Counted from the stretch's first letter, positions 1 through 7,213 are shown. The stretch is DNA of 10,291 nucleotides from Pseudomonadota bacterium (GCA_023393655.1 JAEWKP010000312.1:1-10291), one strand, 5' to 3'. Numbers and translations are program-made. Notes: generated from the letters alone by a model not told the origin.

Positions 1-11
1 GCCTCGACACC

Positions 12-48
12 CGCGATCCGCTGCCGGGAAATCCGGTTGCGGATCGCG
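12..48. repeat. Strong stem-loop upstream of the oxidase gene
   Basis: CGCGATCCGC at 12-21 and GCGGATCGCG at 39-48 form perfect 10-base inverted arms. Inside them, CCGG at 24-27 and CCGG at 33-36 can pair around a GAAAT loop, so the element folds as a two-storey hairpin. It ends 46 bases before the oxidase start codon. No T-run follows on either strand, so it is not a canonical intrinsic terminator. It could end or protect the transcript of a gene left of the window, or act in the oxidase leader. Function unknown. Confidence 0.5.
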
Positions 49-94
49 CGAGCCGACAACGAAAATAACCCGCTGCCTGCCTCCGCGAGCCCGC

Positions 95-1372
95 ATGTCC
101 TCCTACATCGACACTTACTACCGCCGCACGCTTGCGACCGAGGAGAGCTACGCGCCGGCCGAAGGCACGCTGAAGACGGATATCTGCATCGTCGGCGGCG
201 GCCTCGCCGGCTTGACGGCCGCGCTCAACCTTGCCCGCGCCGGGCGCTCGGTGCTGCTGCTGGAGGCGCAGCGCGTCGCCTGGGGGGCGTCGGGCCGCAA
301 TGGCGGCTTCGTCAGCCCGGGCTACGCGACCTCGCTTTCCGCGATCGAGCGCCAGACCGGGCGTGAGCTGGCCGACGAGCTCTATCGCCTGACCATGGAA
401 GGCGTCGAGATCGTCCGCGGCAACATCGAGAGCCTCGCCATCACCGAAGCCGCGCCGTCGCCGGGCATCATGAAGGTCGTGCGTTATGATGGCGGCGCCG
501 GGCTGCAGGCGGTGCGCGATACGCAGGAGAAGCGCTTCGGCCGCAAGCTGCGCTATCTCGGCCGCGACGAGACGCGCGCGCTGCTCAATTCGCAGAAGTA
601 CCACGCCTCGCTCACGGCCGACGACTCCTTCCATTTCCACCCGCTGAACTATGCCCGCGCGCTCGCCCGAGAGATCGTCCGGCTCGGCGGCAAGATCCAC
701 GAGGGCTCGCCGGTCATCTCCTGCGAACTCGACGGCGCCGTGAAGCAGTTGAAGACGGCCAAGGCGACGATCGAGGCCGAGCAGGTGCTGTTCACCACCG
801 GCGGTTATACCGGCGACGTGCTGCCGGCTCTGCGCCGGGCCTATATCCCGATCGCGACCTATGTGCTGCTGACCGAGGCCGCGCCGGACCTGATCCGCAC
901 TGCGATCCGCATCGGCACCGGCGTCGGCGACGACCGGCGCGCGAGTGACTATTACCGCACGGTCGAGGGCGGCTCGCGCATCCTCTGGGGCGGGCGCATC
1001 ACCACGCGCACGACCGAGCCCAGCGACGTCGCCGCGATCCTGCGCCATGAGATGGTCACGACCTATCCGCAACTCGCCGAGCTCAAGATCGAGACCGCCT
1101 GGTCGGGCCTGATGTCCTATGCCCGCCATCTCATGCCGCAGATCGGCCAGTACCGGCCGGGCGTCTGGTACTGCACCGCCTTCGGCGGCCATGGCATGAA
1201 CACGACAGCGATCGGCGGCACCGTCATCGCCGAGGCGATCCGCGGCGCCAGCGACCGCTACAAGCTGTTCGCGCCCTTCGGCCTGGTCTGGAACGGTGGC
1301 CCGTTCGGCACGGCGGCGGTGCAGTTGACCTACTGGAGCTATCAGGCCGCAGACCTGATCCGCGGGCGGTAG
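95..1372 (+). CDS. FAD-dependent amine/amino-acid oxidase (DAO family, PuuB/OrdL-like)
   Basis: This 425-residue protein belongs to the glycine/D-amino-acid oxidase (DAO) superfamily, which oxidises C-N bonds of amines or amino acids using FAD. A Rossmann FAD motif lies near the N-terminus: GGGLAG at residues 34-39 with the ribose-binding acidic residue E57 at the end of the second strand. It is followed by WGASGRNGGF at 63-72, the element typical of gamma-glutamylputrescine oxidase-like members. The C-terminal part carries the usual second flavin-contact region, with GLMSYARHLMPQIG and then FGGHGMNTTAIGG. About 28 residues precede the flavin motif, as in PuuB relatives, which supports the ATG at 95. 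No clear Shine-Dalgarno precedes it. No puu, dad or glutamine-synthetase-like neighbour is in view, so the substrate cannot be named. It is convergent with the ABC gene, with a 22-base gap. Family assignment is firm; substrate is open. Confidence 0.9.
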   Translation: MSSYIDTYYRRTLATEESYAPAEGTLKTDICIVGGGLAGLTAALNLARAGRSVLLLEAQRVAWGASGRNGGFVSPGYATSLSAIERQTGRELADELYRLTMEGVEIVRGNIESLAITEAAPSPGIMKVVRYDGGAGLQAVRDTQEKRFGRKLRYLGRDETRALLNSQKYHASLTADDSFHFHPLNYARALAREIVRLGGKIHEGSPVISCELDGAVKQLKTAKATIEAEQVLFTTGGYTGDVLPALRRAYIPIATYVLLTEAAPDLIRTAIRIGTGVGDDRRASDYYRTVEGGSRILWGGRITTRTTEPSDVAAILRHEMVTTYPQLAELKIETAWSGLMSYARHLMPQIGQYRPGVWYCTAFGGHGMNTTAIGGTVIAEAIRGASDRYKLFAPFGLVWNGGPFGTAAVQLTYWSYQAADLIRGR

Positions 1373-1374
1373 CC

Positions 1375-1394
1375 GCGGCGAGCCCTAACGCCGC
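1375..1394. terminator. Candidate bidirectional hairpin between convergent genes
   Basis: The 22-base gap between the convergent oxidase and ABC genes is almost filled by GCGGCG (1375-1380) and CGCCGC (1389-1394), a perfect 6-bp stem with an 8-base loop. The placement suits a shared terminator. There is no U-tract on either side, so intrinsic termination would be weak. Confidence 0.4.
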
Positions 1395-3137
1395 TCAACC
1401 AACCGGTTCGGCCTGCATAACGGCAGTGGCAAGACCGGTATCCGGTCGAGACAGCGGTGGCGCGAGTTCGATCATCCGGAGCGAGCCGAGGCCTTGCGGC
1501 GCGCGATGCGCGATCAGGACCAGGGCGCTCGCGGGCAGGGCTCGGCGCAGCGCGGCGAGCACCCGCGCCTCGCTCTCGGCATCCAGCGCGCTGGTCGCCT
1601 CATCGAGCACGAGCCAGTCGGGCTCCTGAAGCAGTGCGCGTGCCAGGGCGAAGCGCTGTCGCTCGCCCCCGGAGAGGCCGCGCCGCATGTCCATCCAGCC
1701 GTCCGCGTCGAGCGACCAGAGCGCTTCCAGCCCGACGGCGGCGAGCGCCTCGCGCAGCCTCCCGTCGTCGACGGCCTCCGGCGATTGCGGATAGGCGAGG
1801 GTGGTGCGGAGATCGCCGAGCGGCAGATAGGGCTGCTGCGGCAGCACGAGGATGCGCCCCTCCGGCCGTTCGATCCGGCCTTCGCCATGCGTCCACAATC
1901 CGGCGATCGCCTTCGCCAGCGTGCTCTTGCCGTGGCCGGAGGGGGCCGCGAGCCAATAGCTGCCGCCGGCTTCCAGCTTCAGGTCCGGGACGGGTGTGAG
2001 GCGGCGCCCCGCAGGTGTCGCGAGGACGAGGTCGTGCAGCCGCAGCGCGTCATTGCCAGCCTTGTGCAGGACTGGGCCGCTTGTCGGCGTGGCCGCACCC
2101 TCGGCTGCCCGCATGAAATGCGACAGGCGGCTCGCCGCCGCGGCGAGCTCGGTGAGGTCGCGATAGGAGAACACGAACCAGGACAGCGTCGTCACCACGT
2201 TCTGGAAAGCGGAGCCGATCTGCATCAGCCCTCCGAAGGTGACGCGCCCGGCGAGATAGGCCGGCAGTGCCAGGAAGAGCGGGATGCGCAGCACCGTCTG
2301 GAAATAGGGCCGCGTGAAGAAGCCGAGGATCAATTCGCGATTGGCGAGCTTCCGTCAATTCCCGGCGATCGCGCCGAAGCGCTCGCGGAACAGCCTTCGC
2401 TCGGCGGGCTCGCCATCGGCCAGCGCGACCGCCTCGACGTGCTCGCGCAGCCTGACCAGCGAAAAGCGGAAATCGGCCTCGCGCTTCTGCTGCTCGACCG
2501 TCAGTGCCTTCAGCGGGCGGCCCAGTCCGTGGGTGATGAACGTGGCGATGGCCACATAGAGCGGCGCGGCCCAGACCATGTAGCGCGGGATTTCAATCGC
2601 GTAGCCGAACAGGCTGAACGACAGCGCGAAGGTTGAGAGGGACCAGAGGATCGAGACATAGGTCACCAGCGCGACACTGTTCGTGGCGAGCTCCATGCCT
2701 TCGATCGTGAGCTTCTCGACGAAGATGCGGCAGTCCTCGGCGATGCGCTGGTCGGGATTGTCGAGTCCGTGATCGGTGCGCTCGCGCATATGCCAATAGG
2801 CCTTGCCGGCGAGCCAGCGGCCGAGCGCGGCCTCGGTCAGCGCGCGCCGCCAGCGGATCTGCACCATCTTGCGCAGATAGGCGCTGGAGAGATGGATCGC
2901 GACGCTGATCGCGATCAGGCCGAAGAAGATCGCGATCTGGCGCAATGCGCCGTCGACATCGAGCTTCTGCAACGCGTTGTAGAAATCGGCGGTCCAGGAG
3001 ATCAGGCGAACCATGACTTGGACGCTGGCGAGGCCCAACCCGAAGATCAGCAGGAAATAGAGCGCGCCGACCCTGCCGCCCGGCCCGGCGATGCAGAGCC
3101 TGGTCAGCCCGATGATCTGGGAGAGCACGGCCCTCAT
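1395..3137 (-). pseudogene. ABC transporter, fused permease-ATPase (YddA/Rv1819c type), interrupted by in-frame TGA
   Basis: One reading frame of 581 codons encodes an exporter-fold ABC half-transporter, with membrane domain (about residues 1-340) then nucleotide-binding domain. TGA at 2357-2355 (codon 261) splits it; both sides are in the same frame and nothing else looks damaged. The upstream part has the family stretches FYNALQ, DNPDQRIAED and EADFRFSLVRLREH; the downstream part resumes with the rest of the membrane domain (FGGLMQIGSAFQNV). ATPase motifs in composite numbering: Walker A APSGHGKST at 398-406 (first Gly is Ala), Q-loop Q434, signature LSGGE at 488-492, Walker B LVLDE ending at E513, H-loop H544. 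Relatives usually read Asn-Trp where this has Asn-stop, so TGG to TGA is the simplest explanation. The start overlaps the chaN stop (ATGA), implying translational coupling. Rv1819c imports cobalamin; the substrate here is unknown, but the operon points to heme or an iron compound. Alternatives are sequencing error or UGA readthrough. Confidence 0.85.
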
Positions 3138-4027
3138 GATGCGGCTCGCGGCGTCCGGCGCGGTTGCGGTGGCTCGGGCGTATCCAGCCGGAACAGCGCG
3201 TCGGCGATGCCGGCAAGCGCGTTGGCTTCGGGCGCTGCTTCAGTCGCCGGCAGCAGAACCGCGACATCCGCGATGCCGAGATCGCGCAACTGGAACGGCG
3301 TGCCATGGCCATATTCGAGATGGCCGCGCCCGATGATACCGATGACCAGCGGATCGTCGGTCGCCTCAGCCAGATGATCGGCGATGCGGCAGGCGAAGGA
3401 GCGGTCCCAGCATTGCTGCGCCCGCACGAAGCGATCGAAGCGATCCGGCGCCATTGCTTCCGGCCGGGCCGATCCGCTGAAACGGCCGGTGATCGCCGCG
3501 AGATGGGCACGATAGCCCTCGGTCGCAGGGGCGGCTGGCGAGATGCCGTCCCGCTCCTCGACCGGGATGGCGTCCCAGCCGACCTGCCCGACGCGCGTGA
3601 CCAGGGGCCGATGGCAGTTCAGCGCCAGCATCTTCACGCGCTGCTGCCGACAGAAATGGAACAGCGGCAGGTAGAGCGCGGGGTCGAAGCCCCAGACCTC
3701 AGCCCATTCACTGCGTTCGATGAAACTCGCGGTGTCCATCGCGCCCTCGACCCAAGCGTCGAGCACCGGCTGGATGCGCAGCGGGAACATCTCGAATCCA
3801 ACGGCCATCTGCGGCCGCAGCAGGTGCAGAAAAGCAGTGACATGGAGCTGCCAGCGATGGATTTCGGCGACGTCATGGGTCTCGCCGAGCAGGACGACGC
3901 GTTTTCGTGCCATCGCCCGCATCAGTTCGCCCTGCGCCAGCAGCCGGCCCGTCTCCGGGCAGAGCCAGCTTGCGCGCGGATGGGCGAAGCTTGCCCCTGC
4001 CGAACCAGCGTCAGCCGCGGGAGACAT
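3134..4027 (-). CDS. ChaN-family heme-binding/iron-regulated protein
   Basis: This 297-residue protein matches the ChaN (DUF399/PF04187) family, whose Campylobacter member binds heme at a dimer interface. The diagnostic LLGETHD lies at residues 46-52, followed by HRWQ (57-60), and a second conserved block GRGHLEYGHG falls near residue 235. ATG at 4027 is chosen because AGAGG (4034-4038) precedes it with a 6-base spacer; upstream in-frame starts would lie deep inside the previous gene. The gene overlaps the HmuS-like gene by 17 bases, and its TGA overlaps the next ATG, so the three genes are probably translationally coupled. The N-terminus (MSPAADAGSAG) has no hydrophobic signal or lipobox, unlike the lipoprotein members, so this copy is probably cytoplasmic. 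Its role in heme or iron handling is inferred from family and neighbours; no reaction is established. Confidence 0.88.
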   Translation of the reverse strand: MSPAADAGSAGASFAHPRASWLCPETGRLLAQGELMRAMARKRVVLLGETHDVAEIHRWQLHVTAFLHLLRPQMAVGFEMFPLRIQPVLDAWVEGAMDTASFIERSEWAEVWGFDPALYLPLFHFCRQQRVKMLALNCHRPLVTRVGQVGWDAIPVEERDGISPAAPATEGYRAHLAAITGRFSGSARPEAMAPDRFDRFVRAQQCWDRSFACRIADHLAEATDDPLVIGIIGRGHLEYGHGTPFQLRDLGIADVAVLLPATEAAPEANALAGIADALFRLDTPEPPQPRRTPRAAS

Positions 4028-4757
4028 CCGGCACCTCTGCGAAAGCTGCCGCCGGGCCGCGCAGGACGAGGCCGAAGCCCTTGCCCTCGGCGTCGCGGGC
4101 CTGAAGGGAAACGACGCCTTCGCTGTCCGTCCGCGCCCAGCCGGAGACCGCGCCGGCCTTGAGATGCAGGTGGAAATCGCCCTGCATGATGTTGACGAAA
4201 CCCATCGCGGGCTTGGGTTCGGGTAGGGCGCCCTGCCAATGCTGGAACAGGCCGGCGCGCTCGACGTCGATCGCGATCGCCTCGCCGCTGGCCAGGATCG
4301 CCGCGAAGCTGCGGGCGCCGAGATCGTCCTCCGGGACATCGGCCGAACCGCCGCTGCCAGGCGCCTCGCGCTGGATCGGCTCCAGATTCTCGCCAGCGCC
4401 GAAGCGCTCCAATGCCTTGTCGAAGGGCTCCAGCCCGTCGAGCCCGATCAGGCTGAACAGGGTCTCGCCGGCCGCGTCCTGGCATTCGAGCCGTGGCAGC
4501 ACGCGCTCGCGCATCTTGCTGGTCCGGTCGGCGACGATGCGCACGACCGTGGCGAGATCGATCCGGCTGTCGTGGAAGGCGCCGGATAGTCTTGCCTCGT
4601 TGCCGGCGATGGTCACCGTCTCGACCGCGCCCATGCGCTCATGGGTGGCGCCGCCGGAGCGGGTGCTCAGCATGACGCGCCCCATGGCGGGCAGGCTCTG
4701 CAGGATCTCGGCCGGCGATTGCGTGAGCTTTTCGCGCGGGTTGGTCTCGTTGCTCAT
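4011..4757 (-). CDS. Compact HemS/HmuS-like heme utilisation protein
   Basis: This 248-residue protein resembles the HemS/HmuS/ChuX group, cytoplasmic proteins that carry or degrade heme after uptake. Two copies of the family repeat can be seen. The first (about 26-110) runs from MGRVMLSTRSGG and THERMGAVE through RIVADRTSKMRER to LFSLIGLDGL. The second (about 140-240) contains GFVNIMQGDFHLHL (186-199), the counterpart of the FNLHL segment of HemS, then QARDAEGKGFGLVL. Typical HemS proteins are about 340-350 residues, so this is a shortened two-repeat form with a Gly/Pro-rich linker at about 111-135. ATG at 4757 is preferred over TTG at 4769 because GGAG (4764-4767) sits 6 bases upstream. It follows the receptor by 92 bases and overlaps chaN. 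Whether it degrades heme or only carries it cannot be told from sequence. Confidence 0.82.
   Translation of the reverse strand: MSNETNPREKLTQSPAEILQSLPAMGRVMLSTRSGGATHERMGAVETVTIAGNEARLSGAFHDSRIDLATVVRIVADRTSKMRERVLPRLECQDAAGETLFSLIGLDGLEPFDKALERFGAGENLEPIQREAPGSGGSADVPEDDLGARSFAAILASGEAIAIDVERAGLFQHWQGALPEPKPAMGFVNIMQGDFHLHLKAGAVSGWARTDSEGVVSLQARDAEGKGFGLVLRGPAAAFAEVPDVSRG
4034..4038 (-). promoter_or_regulatory. Ribosome binding site deciding the chaN start
   Basis: AGAGG on the minus strand lies 6 bases before ATG at 4027, inside the 3' end of the HmuS-like gene. It favours this start over upstream in-frame codons. Confidence 0.7.
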
Positions 4758-4763
4758 GATGGT

Positions 4764-4767
4764 CTCC
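4764..4767 (-). promoter_or_regulatory. Ribosome binding site deciding the HmuS-like start
   Basis: GGAG on the minus strand lies 6 bases before ATG at 4757. It overlaps the codon after the alternative TTG at 4769, so the ATG is the better start. Confidence 0.75.
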
Positions 4768-4781
4768 AAAAGGGCTTGCGA

Positions 4782-4805
4782 CGCCCCGGGGTCTCGACCG
4801 GGGCG
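4782..4805 (-). other. Intercistronic hairpin between receptor and HmuS-like gene
   Basis: CGCCCCGG and CCGGGGCG form a perfect 8-bp GC stem with an 8-base loop in the 92-base gap. On the transcribed (minus) strand a short TTTT follows only after about 10 bases, just before the HmuS-like ribosome binding site. This spacing is poor for an intrinsic terminator. A processing or stabilising hairpin that sets the receptor apart from the downstream genes, or a weak attenuator, is more likely. Confidence 0.45.
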
Positions 4806-4849
4806 CCGCTGATCCGCCGGGCTTTTGACATCCGGCGTCTCGAACAGAA

Positions 4850-7111
4850 TCAGAATTCGACGGAAGCGGAGAGCTTGAAGGTGCGCCCCGGCGCCGTCTG
4901 CAGTTCCAGTGGATTGGCCGCCGTGACCGAGGCCAGCGGCACCTTCTCATAGGTCGTTCCGCCGACGAGATTGGCGAAGTAGCGCTTGTCGAAGATGTTA
5001 TCGACGCCGCCACGCACAGTGATCGCCGAGATCGGCTTCCAGCTCAGATAAGCGTCGAAGACCGAGTAGCCGCCCGGCTTGAACAGTGTGGGCGAGCTCG
5101 CCCGGGTCGCTCCGCCCGCGAAGGTGCCGATAACCTCGGCCTCGAGCCCGTACTCCGGCATCAGATACTTCAGCCCGGCGACGGCCTTGAACGGATTGAC
5201 GTCGAACGGCGTCACCGGCAGGCCGGCCTCGACGCGCTGCTTGCCGTACTGGTAGCTGAGCGTCGCGCTCGCCAGCCAGCGCTCGTGGAAGCGCCATTCG
5301 GCCGAGGCCTCGATGCCGGAGATCTGCACCTGCGACAGGTTGCGGTAGGTGTAGTCGTTCGTGCCGGGAGGATTGTAGAAGGATTGGATGAAGTCCTTGT
5401 AGCGCGCGTGGAAGACGCCGACCGAGAACCAGCCGTCGGCGAATTTGCCGCGGAAGCCGGCCTCGTAGGAGCGCACGCTTTCCGGCTTCAGGTCCGGATT
5501 CGGGATCAGGTTGAAGGTCGTCGACGGCAGCGAGGTATAGAGCTGCTCGGCCGTCGGCATCTTGAAGCCCTCGGCATAGCGGCCATAGAGCGAATAGGTC
5601 TCGTCCAGCTTGAAGATCGTGCCGATCTGCGGGACCAGCCGGTGCGAGGTGAGCTCGCGAGGCTCCTTGCCCGGAACGATCTTGTAGCCCGCCCCCGGCT
5701 TGGGATCGATATTGTAGTTCGCGTAGCGCAGGCCGGGCGTGATCGTCCAGCGGCCCGACAACAGCTCGATCTCGTCCTGGATGTAGAAGTCGTAGCGGTT
5801 CGTCGTCGAATTCGCGAAGTTGAATCCGCCGGCGATCGTCGTCGTCGTCACGCCCGTGGCGAGGTTCCTGACATCGTCCCGGCGCTCGTAGTTGGTCTTG
5901 GTGATGTCGCCCTGGAAACCGTAGGTCAGGCGGTGGAAGCTCGGGCCGAGCCCGAAGCTCGACTTCGCCTGGATGTCGAGCTGCGAGAACTGCTCGGAAT
6001 AATCGTGCAGGCCGCGGGTCAGGCGCTGCTGGCCATTCGCAAGGGTCTGCAGGTTGTTCGTGACGAAGGTCCGCTCCTGCGGCGAGAACGACGCCTGCCA
6101 GCGCACGGAATCGAGGAAGCTCAAGCCCGCCTGCCACTCATGCTCGAGCGCGACCCGCTTGCGACTCTTGACCTGGTTGCGGATATTCGGCCCGTTCCGG
6201 ATGCCCGAGCTCACGACGTTGTAGTTGTAGAGCTGGTTCACCGTCGAATCGCTGTCGTAATATTCGCCGGTCAGCTTGAAGCTGTGGTCCGTCGTCGGCT
6301 TGAAGACGAGCTTGGCGAAGCTGTTCCAGACGGTGGCGTCGAGCGGATTGAGCCTGTCGCAGCCGAGGAAGCGCATTGTCGGCACCGGGCAGCCCCAGCG
6401 GCCGCCATCGGCGCGCGCCTTGGTCAGTCGCGCCTCTTCGGCGCTCTTGTGGCTGACGCCGACGATGCCCTCCAGCATCGGCGAGAAGCGGAAGGCCGCG
6501 ATCCCGGTCTTCACGAAGGAGCGGTCGAGGCTGTCATAGCTGGTGGTGAGCCGGGCCGCGTAGGGCTTGTCCTTGCCCTTCAGCAGGTCTTCCGGGTCGA
6601 GCGTGCGATAGGCGACGATGCCGCCGAGCGCGTCGGCGCCCCACAGCACGGAGCCCGGCCCGCGCACGATCTCGACACTCTTGAGGAAGGGCAGGTCGAC
6701 GAAGTCGCGGTTGCCGTCGGTGACGCGCTCGATCACGCGCGAGCCGTCGACCTGCATCTGGACGCGGTTGCCGCCGACCCCGCGGATGGTGAAGCCGCCG
6801 TAATTGCCGAACGGGTCGGTGCTGCTGGTGATCCGGTTGACGCTGACGCCCGGCTGGTAGCGCACGAGGTCCTGCGTGTCGCGCGTGATCCGCTCGTCGA
6901 GCTCCTGCCGCGTGATCACGCTGACGGTGCCGGGAACATCGAGAGCCTGCTTCTCGCCGCGCGACGCCGTGACCGTGATCTGGTCGAGCGAGATCATCTG
7001 TTCGCTGCTGCGCGCATTGCCCTGCGGCGTTTGCGGTTGGGCTTCTGCCATGGAGAGTGCCGTCGTCGACAGCAATGCCGCCAGGAGAGCCAATCTAGAA
7101 TTATTATTCAT
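4850..7111 (-). CDS. TonB-dependent hemoglobin/heme outer-membrane receptor
   Basis: This 753-residue outer-membrane receptor imports heme, probably from hemoproteins, using TonB energy. A signal peptide spans residues 1-24 with cleavage likely after AEA, and a TonB-box-like segment (LDQITVTAS) lies at 42-50. The plug domain (about 55-170) shows DLVRYQPGVSV, FTIRGVGGNRVQMQVDG, RDFVDLPFLKSVEIVRGP and GADALGGIVAYRTLDPEDLL, the pattern of the TonB-dependent hemoglobin/transferrin/lactoferrin receptor family. The barrel ends in a C-terminal Phe (SVEF). Cys241 and Cys251 probably close a surface loop. Counterparts of the FRAP and NPNL boxes are FKMP (516-519) and NPDL (538-541), but the His that HemR-type receptors carry between them is absent. 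A GGGG-containing stretch before ATG at 7111 is a weak ribosome binding site. It heads a four-gene heme operon behind an AT-rich promoter. HmuR/BhuR-like; the ligand (heme or hemoglobin) is not resolved. Confidence 0.92.
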   Translation of the reverse strand: MNNNSRLALLAALLSTTALSMAEAQPQTPQGNARSSEQMISLDQITVTASRGEKQALDVPGTVSVITRQELDERITRDTQDLVRYQPGVSVNRITSSTDPFGNYGGFTIRGVGGNRVQMQVDGSRVIERVTDGNRDFVDLPFLKSVEIVRGPGSVLWGADALGGIVAYRTLDPEDLLKGKDKPYAARLTTSYDSLDRSFVKTGIAAFRFSPMLEGIVGVSHKSAEEARLTKARADGGRWGCPVPTMRFLGCDRLNPLDATVWNSFAKLVFKPTTDHSFKLTGEYYDSDSTVNQLYNYNVVSSGIRNGPNIRNQVKSRKRVALEHEWQAGLSFLDSVRWQASFSPQERTFVTNNLQTLANGQQRLTRGLHDYSEQFSQLDIQAKSSFGLGPSFHRLTYGFQGDITKTNYERRDDVRNLATGVTTTTIAGGFNFANSTTNRYDFYIQDEIELLSGRWTITPGLRYANYNIDPKPGAGYKIVPGKEPRELTSHRLVPQIGTIFKLDETYSLYGRYAEGFKMPTAEQLYTSLPSTTFNLIPNPDLKPESVRSYEAGFRGKFADGWFSVGVFHARYKDFIQSFYNPPGTNDYTYRNLSQVQISGIEASAEWRFHERWLASATLSYQYGKQRVEAGLPVTPFDVNPFKAVAGLKYLMPEYGLEAEVIGTFAGGATRASSPTLFKPGGYSVFDAYLSWKPISAITVRGGVDNIFDKRYFANLVGGTTYEKVPLASVTAANPLELQTAPGRTFKLSASVEF

Positions 7112-7140
7112 TACGTAACCCCAGTCCCATGTCCGGGGCG

Positions 7141-7158
7141 TTTAATAGTTCTGCTAAA
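7141..7158. promoter_or_regulatory. Imperfect dyad resembling an Irr ICE box
   Basis: TTTAATAGTTCTGCTAAA is symmetric at 12 of 18 positions (TTTA..AG and CT..TAAA), in the general style of the Irr-bound ICE motif (TTTAGAA/TTCTAAA). It lies about 20-37 bases downstream of the predicted transcription start. The match is partial, so the regulator is a guess. Confidence 0.3.
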
Positions 7159-7179
7159 GGATTCGCAAGTTGAATCTTT
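7156..7179. promoter_or_regulatory. Imperfect dyad at the predicted transcription start
   Basis: AAAGGATTC (7156-7164) and GAATCTTT (7172-7179) are inverted arms with one bulged base and a 7-base spacer. The dyad covers roughly +1 to +24 relative to the candidate promoter, a place where a repressor would block transcription. The binding protein is unknown. Confidence 0.35.
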
Positions 7180-7184
7180 ATGGT

Positions 7185-7213
7185 AAGATAATATAATAAT
7201 TGATATAATTCAA
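7185..7213 (-). promoter_or_regulatory. Candidate sigma70-type promoter of the heme operon
   Basis: On the minus strand, TTGAAT (7208-7213) and TATCTT (7185-7190) are separated by 17 bases. Each matches the -35 or -10 consensus at 4 of 6 positions. Transcription would start near 7178, giving a leader of about 67 bases before the receptor ATG. Other -10-like words exist in this AT-rich tract, so the exact promoter is uncertain. Confidence 0.4.

Noticed and set aside
1395..2333. Second ABC half as an independent gene starting at TTG 2333
   Set aside because: The start would fall in the middle of the membrane domain, no ribosome binding site supports it, and it is in the same frame as the upstream half.
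1494..2636. 380-codon plus-strand open frame opposite the ABC gene
   Set aside because: It has a compositional shadow pattern with no motif. The opposite strand carries Walker, signature and H-loop motifs.
5285..7186. 633-codon plus-strand open frame opposite the receptor
   Set aside because: It is a shadow of a GC-rich gene: its translation is dominated by Arg, Ala, Val, Asp and Glu with no recognisable domain, while the minus-strand frame is a clear TonB receptor with signal peptide and plug motifs.
7187..7205. Fur-box-like GATAAT run
   Set aside because: It matches one hexamer well, but the tract is so AT-rich that such matches are expected by chance.
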